Shown: positions 7,684-16,315 of the stretch, one piece after another
How the letters are laid out: each line of letters starts with the position of its first letter
How positions within the stretch are numbered: position 1 is the stretch's first letter
From: Planctomycetota bacterium
GTDB lineage: Bacteria > Planctomycetota > Planctomycetia > Pirellulales > UBA7805
Direction of reading: 5' to 3'
DNA length: 41,391 nucleotides
Assembly: GCA_021413705.1 (NCBI GenBank)
Contig: JAIOPX010000173.1
Span: 1 to 41,391, forward strand
Notes under the pieces: model-generated
The model's input: only the letters and a program-made list of their open reading frames with translations
Databases searched by the model: none
Told to the model about the DNA's origin: nothing
Program-made: the position numbers and the translations under genes

Positions 7684-10666
7684 CTATGGGCTCGTCGGCG
7701 TGCCAGATTTCCCAGCGGCGGCCGACTTCAGGGGTTGTTCGAATTCCTTGAGCCCCGCTTCCGGTTCTTTCAGACCCCGCTGAACCAAACGCAGCAGGCT
7801 GTCATACCTTTGTTTCAAGTCAGCACTTCCTAACGCAGGATATTTCCTGTACAGCGATTGAATACCGGTCTTGGCGGCGGTCAATAGCGCGGCGGCCCGC
7901 GGCGGACCGAGCTTCATCGCAAGTTGATAACGGCACTCATACGATTTTAGCATGGCTTCAAAATAGGTAGTGGCGAGCTTGGGATTCGTGCCTGCACGGT
8001 TTCCCAGCTTCGACCAGCCCCAGATGACGTTTTCGTGGGTTTCTGGATTCGGCTGGTCGCCGATGACAGCTTTCGTAAGGAACTCTTCGGGCTTTTCCAA
8101 CATCCCCCGGTCCTGAAGCGTCTGGGCAGCTTCGATTTGAGCTGTCAGCACGTTCGGTTGCTGAGTCAGGATTCCCACCAGCAGGGCGATCCCCTCATCG
8201 AACGCACCCATCCGCCGGTAGCATGTGGCCAGCCGCATCTGGACACCCAACTTTACTCGGTCGTTCGGCACGAATCCAGGCTTGGACGCTTCCGTCGCCA
8301 GAATCTGCTTGTAGGTATTCGCCGCCTGGGTGAAATAACCCTTGGCAGCCGGTGGCGTAGGCCGCGCACCGGTGTCCGCAGCGCTGCCGAGATTGAAAAA
8401 CGTCTCGGCGACCCAGATCAAAGAGGAGTAGGTATTGCCAGGGCGAAGAGCTATCCGCGCGAGAAACTGTTCAAATGCTTCGGAGAGCGCCGCGCGGGCC
8501 TTTGGATCGTGCCGGACGCCGAGCAATTGCGATTCCAGATCTTTGCCCATGATGATATAGATCTGCGTGAGTCGGTCCGCGGCCAGGGAATCTTTCCCCA
8601 CGGCCTTTTCCAGCAGATCCATCGTCGCTTCCGCACGCTTCATGGTCGTTTCGCGGCGCGATTGGTCGTTCTTGTACTTCGGCAGCACGCCGATGTAAGA
8701 GCGCAGGGCAACTTTGTAGGCTTCGGTGCGAAACGCCTGGGCCTTAGTATGCTCGTTGTTTGCTTCGATTAAGGTCAACGAGCCGACGTTCGGGTCATGG
8801 AGCCATTTCAGCGCGTCTTCAGGCCGGTTCGTATCGATGTAGATCTGGGCCAGATACAGCACTGCGCTAACCAGCGTGGAGTCGAGTTTTTTCCCCGTTT
8901 GCAACCTTTGGACGCCGGCGGCCAGAATCTTCTCGACTTTGTCCCGGATTTCCGCCAGCTTTTCGGAAGTGGGACGCGTCTCTTCCGGTTTCCGAAGTTC
9001 ATTGAGATAGACCCGCCACAGACTGACGCCGACTCGGACTTCGGCATCGCCACGGGCGGGAGCAGCGGGAGGAATCTTTTCTAGATAGCCCAGGGCTGCG
9101 TCGATGTCTTCGTCTTGGATCGCGAAGTTCAAGAGCAAGAGCAGCGCTTCGATCGAGTCGTCGGTGTTCGGCCAGGTTTGAACGATGTAGCCGGCCAGCG
9201 AGCGAACGTGGTCCGCTTCAAACTGCCGATTTCCCTCAGCCGCTCCATATTCGGTGAGCCAGGCTTTTAGGGCGATCTTGGCTGCCGACCTGGCCCCTTG
9301 GGCGGCGGGAAAGTTGCGGGCCAGGTTCTCACCCATGACTGCCGCCGCAGGGTAGTCTCCTGCATCCAGGTAGAGATAGCTGAGCATGTAGTAGGCGAGC
9401 GTCAGATCGTTGACGGGTGCGTCGGAACCGGCCAGCGACAATGCCAGGCGATAGTAGCCAATGGCGATGTGCCGCTTTTCTTGGAGTTCCTTTTCCAATT
9501 CCTTTTTCTTTTCCGGCGATGCCTTGGACCAGGTATCGCTGACGATCTGCCATTGCTGGCGGGCCAGATTGCCTCGGTTGATGGCTTCCGCAAAAGTTTC
9601 CGGTTCCTTGGCCTTGAAGGTGTGCCCCATTTCCTCCAGAAGCCGGCGGGCTTCCAATTGAAACTCACCTCGATTACTGGCCACCGGTTCCGCCATTTTG
9701 GCGGCTTTGGCCAGCAGCGCGTCTTGTTCCGCTTTCTTCTGGTTGAGCGTGGCGGCCTTGAGCTTCAGAGCCTTGGCGCCGAAGAATTGCACCGCCAGCC
9801 ATTCAGCCCGCCGCGCATCCTCCGGGCTGACCTTGGCACTGGCCGCTTGAATGGCCGCATCGTATTTGTTCGTGGCGATCCACGACTCGGTCGAGCTTCG
9901 GACCGCCTCGGCGTAGAGCAGGAAAAAGGGACGCTGCTGAAGTTCCTTCTCGCCAAACAGGGTCAAATCGGCAAAACAGGCCAGCGCCTTGCCGTGTTCT
10001 CCCAGCTCCTGCAGACACCGTCCCTGTTGCAGTCGCGAACGAAGTCCCGGCATGCGAGGCTCGTGCTTGACGTACATTTTTTCAAATTCGGAAGCCGCTT
10101 TAGTCAGTTGTTCCGTGCGCAGTCTGCTTCCTGGCTCATACGTTTTGGAAAGCTGATAGGTAATCTGGCACATCGACCACTCGGCGTTGTTGAGCTCCCG
10201 GCGCAGTTCTTCGCGCCGCTCGTGCTGTGCTTTTTCCGTCGGCGGGATGAGCTTGGGGAATGCGCTCAATTGCTCGAGAATCGAAGCTTGGGCCACGCTC
10301 AGGATCGTCCAGGCTCCCTGGTAGAGTGTGCGCGCCTCTTCGCGCAGCGCCTTGCTATCCGCCCCCGTCGCATCCGATTGTTTGACCTTCAATGCAGCCC
10401 GCGAACTCTTGATGTTGGCCAGTTGAATCTTGATGTTGTCACGCTGCTTGCTCTCGGGCGATTTCTTAAGGAACTCGTCAAACTTGCTCTCAGCTGCCTG
10501 AAACTGCTGTTCCGCTTGTTTGGCGTCTGTCAGCGTCGAAGAAGTAGCCCGCCTGCCGCAGACTTTCTAAAAACCGCTCGGGCTCCTCCTCGCCGCACAG
10601 GCGTGACGGGGCCGCGATCGCCAGGGCGAGCAATGCCAGACGCCACCATGTGCCGCGAGTCGGCAT
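7684..10666 (-). CDS. Large exported TPR protein with a broken 5' reading frame
   Basis: The body of this gene is a long open frame with helical TPR content throughout (for example ASEFEKMYVKHEPRMPGLRS, TLAYYMLSYLYLDAGDYPAA, RPEDALKWL, AIGYYRLALSLA). In its frame the first common start codon is a TTG at 10392, yet coding-like sequence continues upstream to about 10534 (LTDAKQAEQQFQAAESKFDE). The signal peptide (MPTRGTWWRLALLALAIAAP, ATG at 10666 with AGGA upstream) lies in the other frame and continues to FLESLRQAGYFFDA before a stop at 10490-10492. The body frame is closed upstream by a TAG near 10568. The parts therefore belong to one gene broken between about 10490 and 10566. It may be a real frameshift, a deletion or a sequencing error. 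The secreted TPR gene follows after 20 bases. Confidence 0.75.
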
Positions 10667-10784
10667 TCGATTGATTTCCTTCCAACGTAGCGAGCCGGTC
10701 TTATGTGGCGAGAGTTCGCCAGCGTCCAAGAATGTTCCTCATTCCAGGTTATATGGTTCGTAGTGCAGCATCAAGCCGGCGGCA

Positions 10785-12566
10785 CTACCGAATGCCCCAT
10801 TGCTCGGCGCGATCGACCAATCCCATCAGCCGGCGAAACGTCGGCTCTTCCGCAAGGGTGGGATGCGCGTCGGCCGCCACCTGGCGGATCCTTGCCCAGG
10901 AGTGTCCGCGGCCCGCCGCAAACTGCGATTGTCGCAACAACTCGGCTGTTTCCGCCGCGATCGCCGCCGCTTGAACCGAGGGGGGCGTTTCCAGCAGCGA
11001 GTCGGCCAGTTGCCAGCGAGTGATGCGACGAGTCTCCCGTCGCGTGCCGGGATGATGGGGATCGCGCCAGGTGACTTCCGCCGTGGCAACCAGGTCGTCA
11101 CCGCCGCTGCGCAATTCCACTTCAAACAAGCCCGTGCAAACATCCCCGGCGCGCAGGGTTGCGTCGAGCGTAGCATGGTGGACTCCCAGCACAGAAGTCG
11201 CCTCATGCCCAAGCAGCCGGTAGGAGGCCACAGTGCGCGGATTGAAGGTAACGCTGAGCCGAACTTCGTCGGCAATGGCCGATTTCTTCGGTTGCGGTTT
11301 GCCCGGCTGTGCCAGCGAATCGCCTGCCACGACCGCTACCTGCATCAACCGCTGCTGGGATTGGCCGAAGGGAGAGACGCCGCCGGCGGTGCGCAGATCC
11401 AGCATCCCCGGAGCAGGCGGAGTGAACCCATAATCCAGTGCCGCGAGAAACTCTTCCGTGCGAGTCTCCTTTAGCAATCGACGAAGTGCCGCTTGGCGTT
11501 CGCTATTATTCAACTGCTTTCTATCCAGCAACGACCAGGCCGATTCAAAACTTTCGGTGCTGATCGTGGTTGGAATACGGCAGGTTAAAATCGAGGCGTC
11601 GCTGGCAGGCTGCATCGTCGGCGACAATGGAACCGAAGGGTGTACCCCGTGGGCTAGCAAAAACATAAGCAATTCTGGATTCTTCCAGGTCGGTGTCGCA
11701 CCTTTTGCGACGGGGCCGGCGACTTGGATCGGCTGAGAAGTTGGCACGGGCAACGCCCCGAGTGTATTGGACAAAGACTCGGCCAAATCCCCGGGCAGTT
11801 CTCCGCCGCCGAAATGCTCATCGATGTGAGGATCGATGGGTTCCTTGAGCATCTGGTTGTTGGGGCCGCGAACATTCTGCGCCACAGCCTCGTCGAGTGC
11901 ACTGTCCAGAATGACATTCGGACCCCACGGGGGTCTCTCGGATTTATCAGATCCTGGCAGTTTGAGGGATGAATCGACTATGGTGCCAGTTCCGGGTGGC
12001 GGCAAGACAGTTGTATCTCGGAGTGCGAAACCCAAGGCTAAAAGAATACAAGCGGAAAGAGTGACCGCAATCGCCGCCAGGGTCTTGCGGCGGGTGGCAT
12101 AAGGCCGGAGTTTCGTCGCCAGCGCAGACGCTCTGGTTACGTAATTCTCGCGGGCTCCGTCGAGTTCAGTTTCAGGATCGGTCAGACAGGCTCGCAGTGC
12201 CGTTCGCTCCAGACGCTCGACAAAACCTTGCGGCACAGGTATGTCGCGCAGCCGCTCCTCTTCGAGCGGTTTCGCCCGTTCAATGGCCACGGCGCTGAGC
12301 CGTAGGTGAAGATTCGCGGGGACGGGCACGTCGCGCAGCGCCCGGTCGAGCGCGGCGTCGTCCATAACCGCGCCAACGGGCTGTGCGCCCTGCTTCAAAC
12401 GTGAGATCAACCCCGTAGGCAAGGGAACTTCGCGGAGTTGAGCGTCGAGCATGTCATCGCTCAGGGCCGCCAACGCGCGTAGGCGATCCATCATTCCCCC
12501 CGGCAAGGGAACGCGACGCAGCTCGTCGTCGAGCCATTCGGAAGGTGTTTCGTTAAAGGAAGTCAT
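10785..12566 (-). CDS. Membrane anti-sigma-like protein with four xPxP repeats and YfbK-like domain
   Basis: This 593-residue protein starts six bases after the stop of an ECF sigma gene. The cytoplasmic N-terminus has four imperfect repeats of about 30 residues built on L-R-x-[VI]-P-[LV]-P followed by a helix ending R-L, with the xPxP at residues 19-22, 47-50, 80-83 and 109-112. A basic stretch and one membrane helix follow (about 163-182). The outer part holds a segment near 330-400 and VRLSVTFNPRTVASYRLLGH near residue 435, resembling the C-terminal domain of YfbK-type von Willebrand proteins (DUF3520). No complete VWA domain with a MIDAS motif was seen. Gene order and topology suggest that it controls the sigma factor; that role is inferred. 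The 118 bases downstream, before the TPR gene, show no clear terminator. Confidence 0.75.
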   Translation of the reverse strand: MTSFNETPSEWLDDELRRVPLPGGMMDRLRALAALSDDMLDAQLREVPLPTGLISRLKQGAQPVGAVMDDAALDRALRDVPVPANLHLRLSAVAIERAKPLEEERLRDIPVPQGFVERLERTALRACLTDPETELDGARENYVTRASALATKLRPYATRRKTLAAIAVTLSACILLALGFALRDTTVLPPPGTGTIVDSSLKLPGSDKSERPPWGPNVILDSALDEAVAQNVRGPNNQMLKEPIDPHIDEHFGGGELPGDLAESLSNTLGALPVPTSQPIQVAGPVAKGATPTWKNPELLMFLLAHGVHPSVPLSPTMQPASDASILTCRIPTTISTESFESAWSLLDRKQLNNSERQAALRRLLKETRTEEFLAALDYGFTPPAPGMLDLRTAGGVSPFGQSQQRLMQVAVVAGDSLAQPGKPQPKKSAIADEVRLSVTFNPRTVASYRLLGHEATSVLGVHHATLDATLRAGDVCTGLFEVELRSGGDDLVATAEVTWRDPHHPGTRRETRRITRWQLADSLLETPPSVQAAAIAAETAELLRQSQFAAGRGHSWARIRQVAADAHPTLAEEPTFRRLMGLVDRAEQWGIR

Positions 12567-12572
12567 GGTTGA

Positions 12573-13070
12573 TTATTCGGCAGCCGTCAGCAGTGCTTTG
12601 CGGAGCCGCTCTCGGGCGCGACTCACGCGGGACAGTACAGTACCTAGCGGGATGCTCAGCAAGTCGGCTGCTTCTTGGTGTGTTAACTCGGCCACGACGA
12701 CCAGCAGCAGGCACTCGCGTAACTCGGGGGTGAGTTGATCCAGCGCTCGCTGCATTTCATCGGTGTACTGGTCCGCCAGGGGGTCGGTTGGCGGAACTTC
12801 AATTTCAATCGGTCCCCCATCGGCCAACTGCGAGGGTTGGGGGCGGCCCCTCCAGCGATCGATGGCGCGACGCCTGAGGATCGCTGCCAACCAAGGCCTC
12901 TCGCCGCGCTTGTTATCGAAGCTGCCACGACTCTTCCAGGCCGATCGGTAGGCATCCTGCACGATATCTTCCGCGTCGTGCGCATTGCCAACCATGCGGT
13001 AGGCCATGCGATACAGCGAAGTACCGTGGTCCGTTACCATCCGCTGAAATTGGGCCTGCGACAGCGCCAA
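12573..13070 (-). CDS. ECF RNA polymerase sigma factor, RpoE-like
   Basis: This is a sigma factor of about 165 residues with both required regions. Region 2 reads LYRMAYRMVGNAHDAEDIVQDAYRSAWK with the conserved DAEDIVQD, followed by RPWLAAILRRRAIDRWR. Region 4 reads LTPELRECLLLVVVAELTHQEAADLLSIPLGTVLSRVSRARERLRKAL, a complete helix-turn-helix. No ATG is near the N-terminus. A TTG at 13070 lies seven bases after GAGAGGAG and is the best-supported start; a TTG two codons earlier is too close to that site. The next gene encodes the xPxP-repeat membrane protein six bases downstream, which makes the two a sigma/regulator pair. Target promoters are unknown. Confidence 0.88.
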   Translation of the reverse strand: MALSQAQFQRMVTDHGTSLYRMAYRMVGNAHDAEDIVQDAYRSAWKSRGSFDNKRGERPWLAAILRRRAIDRWRGRPQPSQLADGGPIEIEVPPTDPLADQYTDEMQRALDQLTPELRECLLLVVVAELTHQEAADLLSIPLGTVLSRVSRARERLRKALLTAAE

Positions 13071-13076
13071 GCTCAA

Positions 13077-13610
13077 ACTCCTCTCGCGCTAGGAAATCGT
13101 GGCGGGCAAGCCATCCTCAGCAATCTGATCTCGTATAAACATGTATACCGGCACAGACAGCAGGCCAACCAATACTTCGCACTCTGGGTAGGTGTTTATT
13201 CCCGAGGGTTTCCCACGGCCCTTTCGACGTCTATCGAAGGGACCGCCGCAACGCTCAAACTGTTGCCCCAACATGGTTTACCCGCTAGAACTGAGAGCAC
13301 GCCCTTTACATCATAGCCGCTGCCTAAGTTCCTCGCGAATACGGCGAAAATGAGCGACTTTACCAAATGCTTGCATTCCACCTCCGGGGGGGCTATAGTC
13401 ACCAAATTGCCCCTTCGCCGGTGGGGGCAGCAATTCTCAAGTTGAGCTAGGATCCACGCTAGACAAAGCACTGCCAACCTTTCCGCTGACTCCTGGGGAA
13501 ATCGCCTCCTTGAGTGTGGAAATGTTGGCATTTTTTATTGCCACGGTTGGAGGGAGAGGCAAATGACGTGAGTCAACATCTATGGGGCAAAGAATTCCGG
13601 GAAATCGAAA
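13077..13610. other. Intergenic region with dyads upstream of the PEP-CTERM gene
   Basis: No convincing gene was found in these 534 bases between divergent genes. A bulged hairpin pairs AATTGCCCC (13406-13414) with GGGGCAGCAATT just downstream. A dyad, TTGGCA and TTGCCA separated by seven bases, lies at 13535-13553. It resembles a sigma-54 -24/-12 element, but the spacing between GG and GC is 11 rather than the usual 10 bases. Promoters for the sigma gene (minus) and the PEP-CTERM gene (plus) must lie here but could not be placed. Confidence 0.4.
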
Positions 13611-14291
13611 ATGCGAATTCTGAAATTGTCAGTTCTCTTAATTTTCATCGCAATCACCCGTCCCTGTTCGGGAACGATCATTGCCTACACATTTCAAGGA
13701 ACCGTCTCTTCGTCACTGGGCAACCCTTACGGACTATCGATTCCGGGGGCGACTAGTGTTTCAGGGCAATTTGCGTATGACCCGACCAGTACGGGCACGT
13801 TCGTCTCCGCAAATGCCACTAAATATCTTCAACACCAGACCAATGGTTTTATAGCGCACTTTGGGAGCAATGAAATTCGTGGGAGCGATTACCTAGTAAC
13901 TGTTTCCAACGGTCTTACATCACCAAACAGGGACCAGTTCGATATCAGCTTTCGCAACGACCCCTTGCTTACCGGTAAGTCATTGTATGTCAACAACGAT
14001 GCGAAAACCCCAGCAACCGCGCTATTGGTGGTGAGCCTCCGCTTTCCCAACACTGAAATAAACAGCACATTGATCCCGACAAGCCTTGATCCCAGCCATT
14101 TGACGGTGGCAGCCAGCAGCAGCCTTTTGGGTGACTCCGCTTCGCCGAAGATATTTTTCACGATCCAGAGTATTGCCCAGTTGCAGTTGCCCGATGCCGT
14201 TCCAGAACCTAGTGCGATGGCACTCTCGCTTGTGGCGATGGCGGGGGCCATAAGCTTATTGCGAATGTATCGAGGGCGACTTAAGGAGTAA
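13611..14291 (+). CDS. PEP-CTERM sorting-domain protein
   Basis: This is a 226-residue exported protein. It opens with a signal peptide ([21 protein letters not shown]). The middle is a beta-rich, Ser/Thr-rich domain with no recognised family beyond [13 protein letters not shown], a motif common in PEP-CTERM proteins. The C-terminus has the full sorting signal: [20 protein letters not shown], then a basic tail (RMYRGRLKE). By family knowledge an exosortase cuts or processes such tails in the inner membrane; no exosortase gene is in this window. The DUF1559 pilin-like gene follows after 34 bases, so the two may share a transcript. The ribosome site (GGGA) is modest. Confidence 0.85.
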   Translation: MRILKLSVLLIFIAITRPCSGTIIAYTFQGTVSSSLGNPYGLSIPGATSVSGQFAYDPTSTGTFVSANATKYLQHQTNGFIAHFGSNEIRGSDYLVTVSNGLTSPNRDQFDISFRNDPLLTGKSLYVNNDAKTPATALLVVSLRFPNTEINSTLIPTSLDPSHLTVAASSSLLGDSASPKIFFTIQSIAQLQLPDAVPEPSAMALSLVAMAGAISLLRMYRGRLKE

Positions 14292-14325
14292 TTTCCGTTA
14301 CTTTTCGACAGTCGAGGGGGCTGCC

Positions 14326-15375
14326 GTGCCACAGGAATGTAGGCCAGTTTGGAGGAGGCCGGGACAACGTGAAGTCCCGGTAACTCCAGGCATAACACGC
14401 CTCAGCAGGCTATCACCCCGGGCTTGCTTGCGATGTGCCGGCTTCACGCTGGTAGAGATGCTAATCGTCATCGCGGTCATCGGGATCCTTATTGCCCTTC
14501 TGCTCCCTGCCATGCAAGCGGCGCGGGAGTCGGCCCGGCGAATTAAATGCGCCAACAATCTCAAGCAGATCGGCGTTGCATTACTCAACTTTGAGAACGG
14601 ACGTGGCCACTTGCCCGTCGGAGCAGAGAACCGGCAGAGTTTTGGCGCATCTTGGTGGGTGCCGGTGTTTCCCTATCTGACGCACTCCTCGGCGATGGAT
14701 AAATTCAATTCCTCGGCGACGAATTGTGGCGATGCTTTACTCAACTCCGTGAACGCGCAGGCGGCCCACAAGTTGATCGAGCCTTCGATGCTCTGTCCAT
14801 CCAGTCCCTTGGCATCCACCCGGATGGTAGGGACGGTGCAACTGATGTTGCCCTCCTATGTTGGCGTCTCCGGCGCGTCCAACTACGACGGTTTTCCAGA
14901 GAGCCGCGTTTCGACCTGTTGCGCGCCGTTCAATAATGGGCAGATTTCATCAGGAGGCGTACTCATTCCCAATCGGGCGGTTCAACTTCAGGAGGTGCGG
15001 CGGGGACTGACGAATACTTTGGCCGTGGCAGAATGTTCGGACTACGCCTATACAACGACTGGCCAGAAACAGCAGATTGACGGCGCTTTTCCGTTGGGAT
15101 GGATCGCAGGAACGGCCGCCAACGGGACGCCTCCAAGCTACACTACGGGTTCCCCGGTGCAGCCGAGCTTCAATATCACCACTATCCGCTACCAACCCAA
15201 TATGCGCAACTACAATTCGCCCGGGATCTACATCAACCATGGCCCGAACCATCCTCTGGCATCGCCCCATCCGGGAGGCGCTCACGGCCTGATGCTGGGT
15301 GGCTCCGTGGAATTCCTCAGCAACGATATTGAGCTCGACGTGCTGAAAAAGATGGCCACGCGTGACGGCAGTTGA
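14326..15375 (+). CDS. Prepilin-like DUF1559 domain protein
   Basis: This is a 349-residue protein of the large planctomycete family with a type IV pilin-like N-terminus and a DUF1559 body. The methylation/cleavage motif is [20 protein letters not shown] with cleavage expected after the glycine, followed by the hydrophobic pilin helix and [21 protein letters not shown]. Near the C-terminus, [19 protein letters not shown] matches the conserved end of the family. The GTG start at 14326 is supported by GAGGGGG eight bases upstream but gives a 39-residue basic leader, longer than usual; a TTG near 14428 is the alternative. It probably forms a pseudopilin-type or surface structure; the role is inferred. 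Confidence 0.88.
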   Translation: MPQECRPVWRRPGQREVPVTPGITRLSRLSPRACLRCAGFTLVEMLIVIAVIGILIALLLPAMQAARESARRIKCANNLKQIGVALLNFENGRGHLPVGAENRQSFGASWWVPVFPYLTHSSAMDKFNSSATNCGDALLNSVNAQAAHKLIEPSMLCPSSPLASTRMVGTVQLMLPSYVGVSGASNYDGFPESRVSTCCAPFNNGQISSGGVLIPNRAVQLQEVRRGLTNTLAVAECSDYAYTTTGQKQQIDGAFPLGWIAGTAANGTPPSYTTGSPVQPSFNITTIRYQPNMRNYNSPGIYINHGPNHPLASPHPGGAHGLMLGGSVEFLSNDIELDVLKKMATRDGS

Positions 15376-15418
15376 AATTCTGCCGAATATGGCCGCACTT
15401 TGAGAAAAATATCGCTTA

Positions 15419-15463
15419 TTCAATCGTAGCGATGTCGCAGTCAGCGACATTTGTACGATTGAA
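15419..15463. other. Perfect two-part hairpin with symmetric internal loop
   Basis: TTCAATCGTA (15419-15428) pairs perfectly with TACGATTGAA (15454-15463). Inside it ATGTCGC (15432-15438) pairs with GCGACAT (15444-15450) around a five-base loop. The two stems are separated by a symmetric 3x3 internal loop (GCG and TTG). No run of T follows, so it is not a standard intrinsic terminator. It lies 44 bases after the DUF1559 gene and 64 bases before the next start, where it could act as an RNA processing site, an attenuator or a repeat-family member. Confidence 0.6.
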
Positions 15464-15527
15464 GTACTAGTCCGGCTGCCTACTTCTCGTGGCAGCGTTT
15501 TGAACCGTCTCTTAAGGGAGGAATATC

Positions 15528-16250
15528 ATGAAGATCAGTTGGACAGCGGGATTGCTCGTGTTTTTGCTCTCACTCGCAGGAACCAGCGTTGCACAATCGC
15601 AAACGAAGGGAGGCCACCTTTGTCCACTTTTTTCCATTTTCGACTATCCGCCCGATGCGCTGTATTACTGTGACTATTTTACGTACACGACAATGTGCGA
15701 GTGGCAGGACGTCGGATATTATTTCGGACAATTCACGACACCCGTTCCGTGGGTTACATGTACAGATGACTGTACTCCCGCCAAAGTCAGACCGTCGAAA
15801 ACGTATCCTGGCTTGGGGAGTAAAGTTCCTTTGGACTACATGCCTACGCATCCGCCGGCGGCCCCCAGACCTGCCCCGGAAACTCCTGACTCGCAGAGTA
15901 CCCTGTACATCAACAAATTGCGCAGCAGTCACTACATCAAATTTACCTATGAAGGGGAGCGATTCGCCAAGGTGATCGAGTACCGACTGAAGCGGCCCGG
16001 GAAAGTGAACTGCAAGAAGTGCGAGGAAAACAAGAGCGAGAGCCACTGGGAATCAAAATTTGTCGCCTTCGAGTGTGAAACGCCGGGCGAGGAACAAGAG
16101 GTCTCTAGAGTTTTCCATTTCGATGAGGTAAAACCCAATCCCTCTCCCTCCGTAAAGCGAGGGGATATCAACTACGAAACCGGCACGGGAGAAATGGGGC
16201 CAGTCCTGATTTTGCTTGCTCGACCCGAGGCGCGCAAGGAAAAGAAATAG
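15528..16250 (+). CDS. Secreted cysteine-containing protein of unknown function
   Basis: This is a 240-residue protein with a very clear start: AGGGAGGA lies four to six bases before the ATG. The N-terminus is a signal peptide (MKISWTAGLLVFLLSLAGTS) with cleavage likely after AQS or nearby. The mature part has eight cysteines: three aromatic-rich contexts (HLCPLF, YYCDYF, TMCEWQ), then TCTDDC, NCKKC and FEC, suggesting disulfides or metal binding outside the cytoplasm. A Pro-rich linker is at about 105-125. The C-terminal half has mixed beta content (HYIKFTYEGERFAKVIEYRL). No family was recognised. A strong terminator 30 bases downstream closes the unit. Confidence 0.75.
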   Translation: MKISWTAGLLVFLLSLAGTSVAQSQTKGGHLCPLFSIFDYPPDALYYCDYFTYTTMCEWQDVGYYFGQFTTPVPWVTCTDDCTPAKVRPSKTYPGLGSKVPLDYMPTHPPAAPRPAPETPDSQSTLYINKLRSSHYIKFTYEGERFAKVIEYRLKRPGKVNCKKCEENKSESHWESKFVAFECETPGEEQEVSRVFHFDEVKPNPSPSVKRGDINYETGTGEMGPVLILLARPEARKEKK

Positions 16251-16279
16251 CATGTCATTTGTGTGCGCCGTAATACGCC

Positions 16280-16310
16280 AAGAGCCCGGTTCGCCGGGCT
16301 CTTGCTTTTT
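16280..16310 (+). terminator. Intrinsic terminator
   Basis: A perfect 10-base stem, AAGAGCCCGG and CCGGGCTCTT, encloses the stable tetraloop TTCG and is followed by GC and five T. It lies 30 bases after the secreted cysteine-containing gene. The other side has no T run, so it works mainly on the plus strand, and it ends just before the converging kinase gene. Confidence 0.93.
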
Positions 16311-16315
16311 CGCAA

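Noticed and set aside
9298-10674. A 458-codon open frame on the plus strand
   Set aside because: It is antisense to the TPR gene, with no domain, no ribosome site and Arg/Leu/Phe-rich composition expected from the opposite strand of a helical protein.
13196-13531. A 111-codon minus-strand frame in the long gap
   Set aside because: No ribosome site, no domain, and mixed composition; probably chance.
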